Assembly (NCBI GenBank): GCA_031269355.1
Contig: JAISZG010000013.1
Span: 143,156-207,155 of the forward strand
DNA: 64,000 nt
From: Oscillospiraceae bacterium
Lineage (GTDB): Bacteria > Bacillota > Clostridia > Christensenellales > Aristaeellaceae
Direction: 5' to 3'
Shown here: positions 9,437 through 18,603 of the stretch, one piece after another
Layout of the letters: each line of letters begins with the position of its first letter
Numbering within the stretch: position 1 is the first letter of the stretch
The notes under the pieces: generated by a model
Databases searched by the model: none
Seen by the model: only the letters and a program-made list of their open reading frames with translations
Told to the model about the DNA's origin: nothing
Program-made: the position numbers and the translations under genes

Positions 9437-9907
9437 TTACGCCTCCTTTTGATCGCGCACGACCTGCAGCAGCATTTCACGAAGTACGCTGGCGCGCAGC
9501 GCGTCTTTCACCGCAAGCGGAAGATTGATCGCCCTGGCGGAAGTAGCGGCCTGCATGAGCGCGCTTTCCCTGTCGGACAGGATTCCCTGTTCGGCTAGCT
9601 GCTGTATGATGGAAAACGCATCCTGCGCCGATACCGACGCGCCGATACGTTGATTAATCAAATAGAACAATTGATCGCCTTGCGCCTTGCGCAGCCTGAC
9701 GATCCTGACAAAGCCGCCGCCGCCGCGCCTGGATTCTATCGCATACCCTCGATCCGGCGTGAATCTTGTGGACAGCACATACGTAATTTGGCTGGGCGCG
9801 CATCTAAAATAGCCCGCCAGTTCGTTGCGCTGCACGTCCACTTGATCCTGGTCCTCCCCCAGAAGGGATTTGATAAACGCCTCGATATCGTCGCTCAAAG
9901 GTTTCAT
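9437..9907 (-). CDS. ctsR: CtsR, transcriptional repressor of class III stress genes
   Basis: Winged-helix dimer that represses clp genes and is heat-sensitive through its glycine-rich wing. The 156 aa sequence starts MKPLSDDIEAFIKSLL and has the helix-turn-helix RNELAGYFRCAPSQITYVLSTRF, the wing ESRRGGGGFVRIVRL with its tetraglycine, and the C-terminal dimerisation region. It is first in the operon and autoregulated: a good CtsR heptad repeat lies upstream, next to a sigma-A promoter. Confidence 0.97.
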   Translation of the reverse strand: MKPLSDDIEAFIKSLLGEDQDQVDVQRNELAGYFRCAPSQITYVLSTRFTPDRGYAIESRRGGGGFVRIVRLRKAQGDQLFYLINQRIGASVSAQDAFSIIQQLAEQGILSDRESALMQAATSARAINLPLAVKDALRASVLREMLLQVVRDQKEA

Positions 9908-9999
9908 GGGGTCACCTCACGGTTATTCTTCGCCGGGAACCGCCGGATACCCTGTCCGACCCCTCACCCGGTTTGGATTGACTTTCTCTGCCTATTCAT

Positions 10000-10027
10000 A
10001 GTATAGCAGAAGTTGAAGAAAGTGCAA
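10000..10027 (-). promoter_or_regulatory. Sigma-A promoter of the ctsR operon
   Basis: On the minus strand, TTGCAC (10022-10027) and TATACT (10000-10005) are separated by 16 bases. Transcription would begin near 9993, leaving a leader of about 85 bases before ctsR. Confidence 0.65.
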
Positions 10028-10036
10028 CCGGAACTT

Positions 10037-10053
10037 TTTGACTTTTCCTGACC
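10037..10053 (-). promoter_or_regulatory. ctsR box: CtsR operator (heptad direct repeat)
   Basis: The minus strand reads GGTCAGG-AAA-AGTCAAA against the CtsR consensus (A/G)GTCAAA-NAN-(A/G)GTCAAA. The second heptad is a 7/7 match, the first 5/7, and the spacer fits. It sits 9 bases upstream of the -35 element. Confidence 0.75.
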
Positions 10054-10156
10054 TTTGTAGCGAAAATCACATCCGTTGTATCATCCATCCACTTTGTGTA
10101 TTAATAATAATATAATAATTACTTTAATTTATATATAATATATTGATTGTAATAAT

Positions 10157-10196
10157 TAAAGCCGCCGCAATCATCCATCATATTGCCGCGGTTTTA
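10157..10196 (-). terminator. Terminator after pyrH
   Basis: The minus strand has a stem of about 14 bp (AAAACCGCGGCAAT pairing with ATTGCGGCGGCTTT, one mismatch and one G-U) followed by AATTATTAC. It lies 26 bases past the pyrH stop. The rest of 10060-10156 is AT-rich with no evident gene. Confidence 0.65.
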
Positions 10197-10221
10197 ATAG
10201 AGCTAATTTATATACATAATA

Positions 10222-10926
10222 TTATGCATGAACGACACTTCCAAAGCTTTCTCCACGCGCCGCCTTCACTATGCTCTGCGCATTCTTTAGCCCAAACACG
10301 CGCAGTACGGGCACTCCGTTTTCCTTGCATAATATAATTGCCGCAGTATCCATCACACGAAGGTTCATCCGCAGTACGTCGTCATATGTAAGATCCGGCA
10401 GGAACTTCGCGCTCGCGTCGAGATTGGGATCGCGATCATATACGCCGTCCACATTCTTCGCCAGCAGTATCGCGTCGACGGAAAGTTCGATCGCGCGCAG
10501 CGCGGCGCCCGTATCCGTTGAAAAAAACGGATGCCCCGTACCGCCGGCAAGCAGCAGCGCGCAGCCATCCGCAAGAGCAGCCAGCGCCCCGCGCTGGGTA
10601 TACGGATCGGCGAAGCGCGGTATATCAAACGCAGTCAGCGTCTTTACGCGCACGCCAGCGCGGGTCAGCGCGTCTTGCATAAGCAGCGTGTTAATAAGCG
10701 TGGCAGTCATCCCCATCTGGTCGGCTATAACAGCGTCGACGTTCGCCGCCGCTCCGGATCGACCGCGCCAAATATTGCCGGCACCGATAACCACGGCAAT
10801 TTGCACGCCCATGTCCGCAACTTGCTTTATCGAGCGCGCGACAGAATCAAACTGCGCGAAGTCAAACAACCTGCCGTCCAGCCCCAGCGCTTCGCCGCTG
10901 AGCTTTATCAATATACGATTATACAT
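10222..10926 (-). CDS. pyrH: UMP kinase
   Basis: Bacterial hexameric UMP kinase (amino-acid-kinase fold), making UDP from UMP in pyrimidine synthesis. The start MYNRILIKLSGEALG fits the family N-terminus; an ATG ten codons upstream (10956) is possible, and neither has a clear ribosome site. Visible motifs are the phosphate-binding KLSGEAL, VVIGAGNIWRGR, DQMGMTATLINTLLM and TGHPFFSTDTGAALRA. It is third in rpsB-tsf-pyrH, a common bacterial order, separated from tsf by about 94 bases. Confidence 0.95.
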   Translation of the reverse strand: MYNRILIKLSGEALGLDGRLFDFAQFDSVARSIKQVADMGVQIAVVIGAGNIWRGRSGAAANVDAVIADQMGMTATLINTLLMQDALTRAGVRVKTLTAFDIPRFADPYTQRGALAALADGCALLLAGGTGHPFFSTDTGAALRAIELSVDAILLAKNVDGVYDRDPNLDASAKFLPDLTYDDVLRMNLRVMDTAAIILCKENGVPVLRVFGLKNAQSIVKAARGESFGSVVHA

Positions 10927-11019
10927 ATCTATAATATAGGGCGTCGGAAAACGCATCTTCCAACGCCCCGCCCCATAGCGACTCGCGTCGTTTTGGGGAG
11001 CCCCTCCAATGCCCTATTG

Positions 11020-11676
11020 TCAGGCTAATCCCGCCTGCTTCATAACTTCAGCCGCGAAATCGTCTTCCCTCTTTTGCATGCCCTCGCCGCGCTCAAACCG
11101 CACAAAGCGGCGGATGCTCAGCTTCTCTCCGATTGCTGCCGTCGCTTCCGCTATAAGCCCTTTGATTGTCTTTTCCGGATCCTTTACGAACGCCTGCTCA
11201 AGAAGGCACGTATCTTTATAATATTTCTCAATGCGCCCTTCCACCATGCGGTCGACTATTTTCTCCGGCTTGCCTTCGTTAAGCGCCTGCACTCGCAGTA
11301 TTTCCTTTTCCTTATCCAGTGCTTCCTGCGGCACTTCCTCTTTGTTCAGATACAGCGGGTTTGCCGCCGCTATCTGCAGCGCGATATCGTGCGCCAGCGC
11401 TTTAAAGGCGTCTGTTTTCGCTACGAAGTCGGTTTCACAGTTAACTTCGACCAGCACTCCGATTTTTCCGTTCATATGGATATAAGCGTCCACAACGCCC
11501 TCGGCGGCTATCCGTCCGGATTTTTTCGCCGCCGACGCGAGACCCTTTTCGCGAAGAATTTCGACCGCCTTCTCGACGTCTCCGCCGCTCTCCACCAAGG
11601 CTTTCTTCGTATCCAATATACCGGCGCCGGTACGCTCTCGCAATTCTTTGATCATTGCGGTTGTTACTTCAGCCAT
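11020..11676 (-). CDS. tsf: Translation elongation factor Ts
   Basis: Guanine-nucleotide exchange factor for EF-Tu. The 218 residues include the N-terminal UBA-like domain with [20 protein letters not shown], the core motif [16 protein letters not shown], and the C-terminal ALLEQ-like segment ([16 protein letters not shown]). The ATG is preceded by AAAGGAGGAGATCATAT. It is the short Firmicutes form. It lies downstream of rpsB across a copy of the dispersed GC-rich repeat. Confidence 0.97.
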   Translation of the reverse strand: MAEVTTAMIKELRERTGAGILDTKKALVESGGDVEKAVEILREKGLASAAKKSGRIAAEGVVDAYIHMNGKIGVLVEVNCETDFVAKTDAFKALAHDIALQIAAANPLYLNKEEVPQEALDKEKEILRVQALNEGKPEKIVDRMVEGRIEKYYKDTCLLEQAFVKDPEKTIKGLIAEATAAIGEKLSIRRFVRFERGEGMQKREDDFAAEVMKQAGLA

Positions 11677-11695
11677 ATATGATCTCCTCCTTTAG

Positions 11696-11762
11696 TAGCG
11701 GTGACTCTGTCCCGCCGCCCCTGAAAGAATGGGGCTTTTTACCCTCGCCCCACACCCGCTGT
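11696..11762. repeat. Dispersed GC-rich intergenic repeat, copy 1
   Basis: Begins near GACTCTGTCCCGCCGCCCC and ends CTCGCCCCACACCCGC, with internal complementary arms (GGGGCTTTTT / CCCC). Same family as the copies near 17600, 18355, 18474 and 60540; it lies between rpsB and tsf. Confidence 0.6.
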
Positions 11763-11778
11763 ATTCGTCAATCGTTCG

Positions 11779-12507
11779 TCATTGCGCTGCGGCCACAGCT
11801 TCGACTTCGTCCGGTTCAAGCTGCTCGCCTTGCTTGCCTTCCAGCACCGCGTCCGCCATTTTGCCGGCGATCAGCTTCACAGCGCGGATGGCGTCGTCGT
11901 TTCCGGGGATTATATGATCTACTTCGTCCGGATCGCAGTTTGTATCCACAATAGCTACGATCGGTATTTTTAGATTCCGCGCCTCCGCGACGGCTATGGC
12001 CTCCTGCCTCGGATCGACAATAAACAGCGCGCCGGGAAGCTTTTTCATTTCGCGAATACCGCCAAGATTGCCTTCCAGCTTCTCGCGCTCATGCTGCAGC
12101 TTTATTACTTCCTTCTTGGGCAGCTGCTCGAATTGCCCCATTTTTTCCATACGATCTATCGCGTTCAGCCGATCGACGCGCGTGCGCATCGTGCGGAAAT
12201 TGGTCAGCATCCCGCCTAGCCAGCGCTTATTAACATAGAACATGTTGCAGCGCTTCGCTTCCTGCTCAATCGATTCCTGCGCCTGTTTCTTCGTTCCGAC
12301 GAATAAAATCGACTTGCCTTCCATCGCTATATCGCGAAGGAACAAATATGCCTCGTCTATTTTGCGAACGGTTTTCTGCAGATCTATGATGTAGATTCCA
12401 TTGCGCTCGGTAAAGATATACGGCGCCATCTTCGGGTTCCACCTGCGTGTTTGGTGTCCAAAGTGTACGCCCGCCTCGAGCAGCTGTTTCATGGATATTA
12501 CCGCCAT
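11779..12507 (-). CDS. rpsB: 30S ribosomal protein S2
   Basis: Ribosomal small-subunit protein. The start [20 protein letters not shown] is fixed by GGGAGG 7 bases upstream. The 242-residue protein has the S2 signature regions [12 protein letters not shown] and [18 protein letters not shown], the [23 protein letters not shown] segment, and a short acidic tail. It is first in the rpsB-tsf-pyrH operon, transcribed from a consensus promoter about 100 bases upstream. Confidence 0.98.
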   Translation of the reverse strand: MAVISMKQLLEAGVHFGHQTRRWNPKMAPYIFTERNGIYIIDLQKTVRKIDEAYLFLRDIAMEGKSILFVGTKKQAQESIEQEAKRCNMFYVNKRWLGGMLTNFRTMRTRVDRLNAIDRMEKMGQFEQLPKKEVIKLQHEREKLEGNLGGIREMKKLPGALFIVDPRQEAIAVAEARNLKIPIVAIVDTNCDPDEVDHIIPGNDDAIRAVKLIAGKMADAVLEGKQGEQLEPDEVEAVAAAQ

Positions 12508-12605
12508 GATTTTCCTCCCTTTCGTTATTCCACCCCGCGCATCACCTCGGCGCACGACCCTAAAGGCACGCGTACGCCGATCCGCGCAGGTGCGTGATCC
12601 TAAAT

Positions 12606-12634
12606 ATTATACCCGCAAACTCGCGCCTGCGCAA
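12606..12634 (-). promoter_or_regulatory. Sigma-A promoter of rpsB operon
   Basis: On the minus strand TTGCGC (12629-12634) and TATAAT (12606-12611) are separated by exactly 17 bases. The leader of about 95 bases before rpsB is GC-rich and could fold, but I do not recognise a known r-protein leader. Between this promoter and 12926 no further gene is seen. Confidence 0.8.
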
Positions 12635-12926
12635 TAGGGTTTGCGAATTTTTAATCCCTTTTATTATTATTTATTAGTTTATATTATAAATATATATTTG
12701 CGGATCGCAAATCGCGTCCAATAAAAGGCCGCCGTTCATCCGCCTCTTTTGCGCTTTGCCATTTTACCACCAGCAGCAGCGGATAAATGGGCGTGTTCGA
12801 AAATTTACAGAGCGGTTGTTCGAATTTTCTGATTCTGTTTTCACGCTTTCCCGCACAAGATAGAGTAGTACCGGCGGACAGTCTGCGGACAGCCGCCTGA
12901 AATCGGTGTGCGGGAGGTACCAACAT

Positions 12927-14147
12927 ATGAAGTGGACGCGGGGATTCGCCGGACGCTTCGAACCGCGCGCGGTGACTGCGGTCGTTGCGCTGTTCGCGCT
13001 GATGGTTGGCATAACGGGATTCGCGCCTGCAAGCGCGGAAACAATCGACACGTCGGCGCCGCTTGAAGCGAAGGCGCCGTTCGATCTCCAAACTCCGTCG
13101 TATCTTCTTATGGAAGCTAAAACCGGCAAGGTCATATTCGAGAAAAACGCGGACGAACGGCGCCCCGTCGCGAGCGTCACGAAGCTTATGACAATATTGC
13201 TCGTATTGGAGGAACTGGATCGCGGCGTGGTCAAGCTCACCGATTCTGTATTCTGTTCGGCCAACGCGGCGGGAATGGGCGGATCTCAGGCGCTGCTTGA
13301 CGCGAACGTTCAGTATCCGCTGGAAGAGCTTCTTAAATCCACAATTGTCGCCAGCGCGAACGACAGCGCCGTAGCGCTGGCGGAATATTTGAACGGGTCG
13401 GAGGACGCGTTCGTTAAGCGCATGAACGACCGCGCCGCTCAACTTGGTATGACAAATACCCATTATGTAAACGTAACCGGCCTGCCTGCGGCAAATCAAT
13501 ATACGTCCGCGCGAGATGTAGCGACGGTTTCACGCGCGGTCGGGCAGCATCCAACTTTCTTCAAGTACAGCACTATTTGGATGGATTCGCTCAAGCACCC
13601 CAGCGGTCGCGTGACCGATCTTACAAACACAAATAGGTTGATTAGATTCTACGAAGGCGCGGACGGATTCAAGACAGGGTCGACAAACGAGGCGAAATAT
13701 TGTTTATCCGCCACTGCCGCTCGCGGATCGACGCGCATGATCGCGGTTATATTGGGCACTCCCGCCAGCCAAACCCGGTTTGACGAAGCGCGCAAGCTTC
13801 TGGAATACGGATTTGCGAATTATCAATTGAACTCGCTCGCCAAGAAGGGCGATTTAATCGGCGCAGACGTCGCCGTGCGCCTGGGAGCGCAGAGCAGCGT
13901 AGCCGCCGCCGTTGGCTCGGATGTGGAACTACTGTTGGGCAAGGGCAAGGAGCGCGACCTGAAATTGGACGTAACGCTCGCCGACACGGTACCCGCCCCC
14001 GTTCGCAAGGGCGACGTGATCGGCGAAGTGCGCGTGATGCTCGCGGACGAACTTCTTATGGCGCTCCCCGCCGTGGCCGCGTCGGATGTGCCCTACCCGG
14101 GATACCTGGAGGCAATCATGCAAATTCTAAACAACTGGAAAATATAA
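12927..14147 (+). CDS. D-alanyl-D-alanine carboxypeptidase (serine-type, DacF/PBP5-like)
   Basis: Penicillin-binding protein that trims the terminal D-Ala from peptidoglycan stem peptides outside the membrane. The ATG at 12927 follows GGGAGG by 9 bases. There is a signal peptide (about residues 1-37, AVVALFALMVGITGFAPASA), the active-site SVTK (83-86), SAN (143-145) and KTG (249-251), and a C-terminal beta-rich domain (about 300-370) ending in a short amphipathic tail. In Bacillus the related dacF lies beside spoIIA; here it stands alone, about 12 kb from spoIIA, so the exact subfamily is uncertain. A bidirectional terminator follows. Confidence 0.93.
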   Translation: MKWTRGFAGRFEPRAVTAVVALFALMVGITGFAPASAETIDTSAPLEAKAPFDLQTPSYLLMEAKTGKVIFEKNADERRPVASVTKLMTILLVLEELDRGVVKLTDSVFCSANAAGMGGSQALLDANVQYPLEELLKSTIVASANDSAVALAEYLNGSEDAFVKRMNDRAAQLGMTNTHYVNVTGLPAANQYTSARDVATVSRAVGQHPTFFKYSTIWMDSLKHPSGRVTDLTNTNRLIRFYEGADGFKTGSTNEAKYCLSATAARGSTRMIAVILGTPASQTRFDEARKLLEYGFANYQLNSLAKKGDLIGADVAVRLGAQSSVAAAVGSDVELLLGKGKERDLKLDVTLADTVPAPVRKGDVIGEVRVMLADELLMALPAVAASDVPYPGYLEAIMQILNNWKI

Positions 14148-14168
14148 TATTTAAATATCTATAATAAT

Positions 14169-14204
14169 AAACTGCCGCGCGGCATATCGTCCGCGCGGCA
14201 GTTT
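14169..14204. terminator. Bidirectional terminator
   Basis: Perfect 14-bp stem AAACTGCCGCGCGG / CCGCGCGGCAGTTT with an 8-base loop. The minus side is followed by ATTATTATAG. It separates two convergent genes. Confidence 0.85.
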
Positions 14205-14230
14205 GGCTATTTATCCGTTATATCAGCCGA

Positions 14231-15997
14231 TTATTCGATGGTAACAAACGACCAGATCACATCGCCTGTAGGCATCATGATCAGGTTTTTCACGTTTGGC
14301 TTGAGCATAAACGGGCGCGTGTAGAACTGCAGGGGCGCTACTCCGCCCGTAGCCATCAGGACACGCTCGCCTTCAGCGCAAAGCTGCGCGCGCTCTTCGG
14401 GGTCGGTGGTGGACTTAATCTTCGCGACGATCGCGTCGAACGCGTCCGCCCACGTCTGGTCGCCGTTCAGGCCCCAATACGCGCCTAACCCTGCATCCTT
14501 GGTCACCTCGGAAGCCTTGGTATAGGTGCCCAGATCCTTGCCCACGCGCGGATAGTTGTTGCCGGAATTGCTTATAACGATTTCAAGGAAGTTAACGCAG
14601 TCGTTGAAATCAGCGATCCAACCCATGCGCGCGGCTTCGGCATTGCCTTCCTTAAGGTTCTGCTGCAGCGTCGCCCACGCTTCGGTATTGATCGTCGCAG
14701 GTATGCCAAAGCTGTTCCACGTTTCTTGCACATACTGGATGATCAGCGCGTTGGCGCCGGAGTTATTAAACGAGAACTCGATGGACGGGAAATCCGTAAA
14801 CTTCAAGTCGCCGCCTTCGATCGAGCCGCTATACGCATAGCCCAGGTCGATCAGCATCTGCGCGGCGGTCACCTGGTCGACGGTATAATCCGGATTGATA
14901 TCGCTAGGCGTATCGGTTCCTTCGTACCAGTTGGTGTACGTTTCAGACGCGCGAACGTCCGCGTTCAAGCCGTCGCCCAGCGTCGCGGGATAGAAGCCGG
15001 TCGCCGGAACGCGTCCGTCCTTCGTAACGTACGTGCAAAGCTCTTGCCTGTTAATAAGCTGCCCGATAGCGAAGCGCGCCTTGGACTGCTCCTGAACGGT
15101 CAGCTGCTTTCCGGCCGGCGAGTAATCCTTATGTACATTGAACAGAATGTAGTATGTGCCCAGCATCGCGCCAAAGTTCAACTCGCCAGGATACGTCGCG
15201 TTAAGGCGATCGAATTCGGTGGGATCAAGCGAATCGATGAAAGACGCCACGCCGTTTTCATATGCGGCGAGAATAGCCACGTTATCTTCAGACAGCAGAC
15301 AATTGACCTTGCCGATCGATACTGAATCCGCATCCCAGTAATACGGGTTCTTCTCATATGCGATCACATCGTCTACGGCGTACTTGGTCATTTTGAACGC
15401 GCCAAGGCCTACGTAGGTTTCCGGATTGGTCGCCCAAATTCCCCCGTTATCCGCAAGATCTACGCGAACCGGGTAGAACGTTGGGAACGCGGCAAGTTCG
15501 AGGAAGTACGGGGTAGGGCTGTTCAGCTTAACGGTGATCGTCCGCGCGGCGTCATCCGCGACGACGTTCAGGTTGCCATCGGCATATCCCTCGATCACGT
15601 CGTACATAAAGCCGTAGTCCGCGCCAAGGTCGGCGGAAGAAGCGCGATCCCATGAAGCTTTTAACTGGCTGGCGGTAAAATCGGTGCCGTCCGACCATTT
15701 CAAGCCTTCGCGGAGCGTGAACACATAGGTTGTTCCGTCTTCCGAAACCGTATAACTTTCCGCAAGCTCAGGCGCTAGCCGCGCTTCGCCATCGACATAG
15801 CGGAAGGCCATCAAGCCGACATGCGCTAAACGGATGATGTTAGAGCCTGCCGACGCGCTGTTAAGCGCAGGGTCGATAGAAAGCGGAGTGCCGCCGCCCC
15901 AGAACATGGAAATCTCTTCGCCTTCCGCCATAGCGGCGAAGGAGAAGAGCGGCAACGCGAGCAATGCCGCCAGAAGAATCGCGATAACTTTCTTCAT
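14231..15997 (-). CDS. Extracellular solute-binding protein, family 5 (orphan)
   Basis: Secreted binding protein for peptides or a similar ligand. It has 588 residues and a start preceded by AAAGGAGGATTTTGA. The signal peptide (1-24, ILLAALLALPLFSFAAMAEG) has no lipobox cysteine. SBP_bac_5 motifs include LAPELAESYTVSEDGTTYVF, LREGLKWSDGTDFTASQL and the C-terminal EAARMGWIADFNDCVNFLE. No permease or ATPase genes are adjacent, so it may serve a transporter encoded elsewhere. It is unlike the oversized paralogue at the left of the window, having the normal family length. Confidence 0.92.
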   Translation of the reverse strand: MKKVIAILLAALLALPLFSFAAMAEGEEISMFWGGGTPLSIDPALNSASAGSNIIRLAHVGLMAFRYVDGEARLAPELAESYTVSEDGTTYVFTLREGLKWSDGTDFTASQLKASWDRASSADLGADYGFMYDVIEGYADGNLNVVADDAARTITVKLNSPTPYFLELAAFPTFYPVRVDLADNGGIWATNPETYVGLGAFKMTKYAVDDVIAYEKNPYYWDADSVSIGKVNCLLSEDNVAILAAYENGVASFIDSLDPTEFDRLNATYPGELNFGAMLGTYYILFNVHKDYSPAGKQLTVQEQSKARFAIGQLINRQELCTYVTKDGRVPATGFYPATLGDGLNADVRASETYTNWYEGTDTPSDINPDYTVDQVTAAQMLIDLGYAYSGSIEGGDLKFTDFPSIEFSFNNSGANALIIQYVQETWNSFGIPATINTEAWATLQQNLKEGNAEAARMGWIADFNDCVNFLEIVISNSGNNYPRVGKDLGTYTKASEVTKDAGLGAYWGLNGDQTWADAFDAIVAKIKSTTDPEERAQLCAEGERVLMATGGVAPLQFYTRPFMLKPNVKNLIMMPTGDVIWSFVTIE

Positions 15998-16173
15998 TCA
16001 AAATCCTCCTTTTTTTATTGTGATCGTATCCAATAAACGAATTAAAGATAGCATATAAATGCATGTCTGTCAAGAAGTCGGCAAGATATGACATAGAAAT
16101 CGCTTATATTATCCCAACAAGAAAAATCAGCGACAGCATATAAAAAACTATGTGCAGCCCCATAATTCAACGC

Positions 16174-16202
16174 AAACAGGGCGGACTGCCGCCGCCCTGT
16201 TT
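16174..16202 (-). terminator. Terminator after ypeB
   Basis: 11-bp stem AAACAGGGCGG / CCGCCCTGTTT with a 7-base loop, 25 bases beyond the ypeB stop. Confidence 0.7.
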
Positions 16203-16226
16203 CATTATGCATAGCGTTATATAACG

Positions 16227-17582
16227 TTATACAGTCAGCTGCCCGTTCTCCGCGTCGATTATCTTGAGTATCTGCAATTCTTTGCCGGTGTTCGCGTCAA
16301 TGTATATCAGGAATTCGCTGTCCGACCATTTGCCGATAAACTCCCACGCGAGCTTCTCACCGCCTGTCAGCGGAATTACGCATAGCCGTTCGTTTGATAC
16401 CGTCAATCGATCGGACACCATTTCGCGCGCCTGTTCCACGTTCAGCTGCGGGTCGATCAGCGCGCGCTCGGTATGGTTCATCAGATAGTTGTTCGCTTCC
16501 AACCCTACTATCGCGCCGGTATCCATTCGCACCTGCACCTTTACCAAATCGGGATACAGAAGCACACCTCGCTCGACGCAAGCGAAATTTATTACAGCCA
16601 ATCCTTCATATTGCTGAAAGTAGCTGGATTCCATCTCTCCATAGCCGTGCGCCGTCAGAAACGCGAGCGCGCGCTCCACGCAATCCGGAATCATAAGGAT
16701 TTGTTCGTACTGCCCCTGTTCCGGAATGATCCATAATATCTCCCCGCCCTGCTGGGTTACGTGCACATTCAGCCGACCGTCCGTCGTATCCACCACAAAT
16801 CCGTAGCTGGCGACCGGCCCGGACGTATCCGCCGTACGCGCAGCCGCCTGTACGCGCTCAGCGCCAATAAACGCCACCGCTCTGCGCAGCGCTTCGTCCG
16901 CGTCCACCTGCTCGATTCCCAGAGCCTTCGCCTGGCCTTCGTGCTTGCCGTCCGAGAACGGCCCGTCGTATATAAGCGACGGATATTCCGACGCGTTCTC
17001 AGTATCCATAGCGCGCACGAGAGGGGCCTGCTCGTTCGCGTTGGCGGCGCTCCAATAACTGTCGGGAACGCTGGCAAGCATATCCCGCAATTGATTATTA
17101 ATAACGGAACAGTGCGCAAGCAAGGCCTCCAGCTGCTGCAGATCCATTTCCGAGTAAGGCTGCCCCGCCGCCGCAGCCGCAGTAAGCGTTCGCGCGTAGT
17201 CTGACAGCTGATTTACAAACTTGATGCTCGCCTGTATCGGCTCGCCTTCCAGCGGAAGCTGCGCGAGCGAACCCTGCGCTTCGCCCGCTTGCATCGATAT
17301 GCGCGAGAGAAGCAGCGCGCCTTCGCCAGGCGTCGCGCTCACCATGAACTTGCTAAGATTCGTTTCGACAGATTGTAGCCCGTCTATCAGGCTGTAAAAC
17401 GCTTGCTGGCGCGTATTCTCAAGCTGGCGCTTCAACTTCTCAGTACGCATCGTCTGCCATACGATCAGCGCGATTGCTGCGGCAAGCAATAGTCCAAGAG
17501 CGATTGCCGCGTTTCTCCACCCGGATGAATCCCGCTGGCTCGTTCGTTCAAACTTCCAGCCGCCGCGCGCGTTTGTCGTCAT
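16227..17582 (-). CDS. ypeB: Germination protein YpeB
   Basis: Spore protein required for assembly and stability of the cortex-lytic enzyme SleB. The 451 residues begin with a basic cytoplasmic tail, a TM helix (about 24-44, NAAIALGLLLAAAIALIVW), a long helical region (QQAFYSLIDGLQSVETNLSK), and three PepSY-like C-terminal repeats (for example QARE..S-DRLTVSNERL and AWEFIGKWSDSEFLIYID). GAAGGGAAG precedes the ATG. It follows sleB, the conserved sleB-ypeB order. Confidence 0.95.
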   Translation of the reverse strand: MTTNARGGWKFERTSQRDSSGWRNAAIALGLLLAAAIALIVWQTMRTEKLKRQLENTRQQAFYSLIDGLQSVETNLSKFMVSATPGEGALLLSRISMQAGEAQGSLAQLPLEGEPIQASIKFVNQLSDYARTLTAAAAAGQPYSEMDLQQLEALLAHCSVINNQLRDMLASVPDSYWSAANANEQAPLVRAMDTENASEYPSLIYDGPFSDGKHEGQAKALGIEQVDADEALRRAVAFIGAERVQAAARTADTSGPVASYGFVVDTTDGRLNVHVTQQGGEILWIIPEQGQYEQILMIPDCVERALAFLTAHGYGEMESSYFQQYEGLAVINFACVERGVLLYPDLVKVQVRMDTGAIVGLEANNYLMNHTERALIDPQLNVEQAREMVSDRLTVSNERLCVIPLTGGEKLAWEFIGKWSDSEFLIYIDANTGKELQILKIIDAENGQLTV

Positions 17583-17599
17583 ATTATCTTCCCTTCATT

Positions 17600-17660
17600 C
17601 AGCGCGAGGCTTCACGCCCCGCCGCCCCGTGAATTAATTGCAGCTGCGCCCATACCCGCC
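17600..17660. repeat. Dispersed GC-rich intergenic repeat, copy 2
   Basis: GCGCGAGGCTTCACGCCCCG ... GCGCCCATACCCGCC lies between sleB and ypeB. It shares its ends and order with the other copies but has lost the central stem. Confidence 0.5.
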
Positions 17661-17661
17661 G

Positions 17662-18336
17662 CTACACGGCGAACCAATGCTTGCCGATTTGAAGCCGCAC
17701 GTCTCGCGACCATATCCACGGATTTGTAGCCGTCTGCGGATTAAAATAGTACAGCGCGCCGTATGTTGGATCCCAGCCGTTGAGAGCGTCCCTGGCGGCG
17801 CGCCATGCGTCCGCGTCGGGAGTCAGATAAAACTGACCGTCCGCCACAGCGTCGAACGCGCCCGATTGATATATCACTCCGGCGACGGTATTGGGAAATC
17901 CGGAGTTTCGCACGCGGTTCAGCACGACTGCCGCCACCGCCACCTTGCCCAAATACGGCTCTCCGCGCGCTTCGCCATGTATAATGCGCGCAAGCAGCTC
18001 CGTCTCGCTGGATGTATATCCGCCGCTAGCCGCTACGCTGGAGCCGCTCGAACTGCTCGACAGAGTAACGCCCATCGCGGCGGCCGTCGCGGCGCCGACC
18101 ACTCCGTCCGCTTTCAATCCGTTCTTTTTCTGGAACGCCACCACCGCGTTATATGTGCTCTGCCCAAACACGCCGTCAACCGTGCCGGAATAATAGCCCC
18201 ATTGCTTTAGTTTCTTTTGAATAGCCGTTACTGTCGATCCAGTGGATCCCCAGGCGCAAACTGCCGCTTCTGCGCTCGCGCCGAGTATCAGCAGCAGCGC
18301 GACCGTCAGCGCCAAATATTTCCCGGTCTTACGCAT
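17662..18336 (-). CDS. sleB: Spore cortex-lytic enzyme SleB
   Basis: Lytic transglycosylase that degrades spore cortex peptidoglycan during germination. The 224-residue protein has a signal peptide (1-25), a peptidoglycan-binding repeat (about 30-92, [22 protein letters not shown]), a serine-rich linker, and a Hydrolase_2 catalytic domain with [20 protein letters not shown] (catalytic Glu in HGEA) and [14 protein letters not shown] strong AAAAGGAGG precedes the ATG. The partner YpeB is encoded 79 bases downstream. A sigma-G promoter is expected, but I could not find a convincing one. Confidence 0.96.
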   Translation of the reverse strand: MRKTGKYLALTVALLLILGASAEAAVCAWGSTGSTVTAIQKKLKQWGYYSGTVDGVFGQSTYNAVVAFQKKNGLKADGVVGAATAAAMGVTLSSSSSGSSVAASGGYTSSETELLARIIHGEARGEPYLGKVAVAAVVLNRVRNSGFPNTVAGVIYQSGAFDAVADGQFYLTPDADAWRAARDALNGWDPTYGALYYFNPQTATNPWIWSRDVRLQIGKHWFAV

Positions 18337-18354
18337 GCCGTATCCTCCTTTTAG

Positions 18355-18408
18355 CGCGGGACTCTGCCCCGCCCCGAATTAAATGGGGCCGAACCCCATA
18401 CCCGCTTT
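18355..18408. repeat. Dispersed GC-rich intergenic repeat, copy 3
   Basis: GCGGGACTCTGCCCCGCCCC ... CCCCATACCCGC with internal arms ATGGGG / CCCCAT. It lies in the sleB upstream region. Confidence 0.65.
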
Positions 18409-18473
18409 GCAAGTTCGTTTCCAGTTTTCGCAGAACGATGGAAATTTATCCGTTCGGCAAATCATTCCAGTTA

Positions 18474-18539
18474 AGCGGAGGCTCTGCCCCCGACGCCCCC
18501 GAACGAGACATGGCTTTTGCCATCGCCCCGTACCCGCAC
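18474..18539. repeat. Dispersed GC-rich intergenic repeat, copy 4
   Basis: GCGGAGGCTCTGCCCCCGAC ... ATCGCCCCGTACCCGC with internal arms ATGGC / GCCAT. It is in the same orientation as copy 3, 119 bases away, in the sleB-spoIIR gap. That gap (18337-18603) holds no gene. Confidence 0.65.
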
Positions 18540-18603
18540 ACTCTCTGCGAATAATGCGGACGCTTCCGCCTTCGACAGATTTCATTCAATATAACGCGAA
18601 CCG

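Noticed and set aside
10957..11019. Possible extra copy of the dispersed repeat between tsf and pyrH
   Set aside because: It shares only GGGGCGGGGCG runs; the ordered ends of the family are absent.
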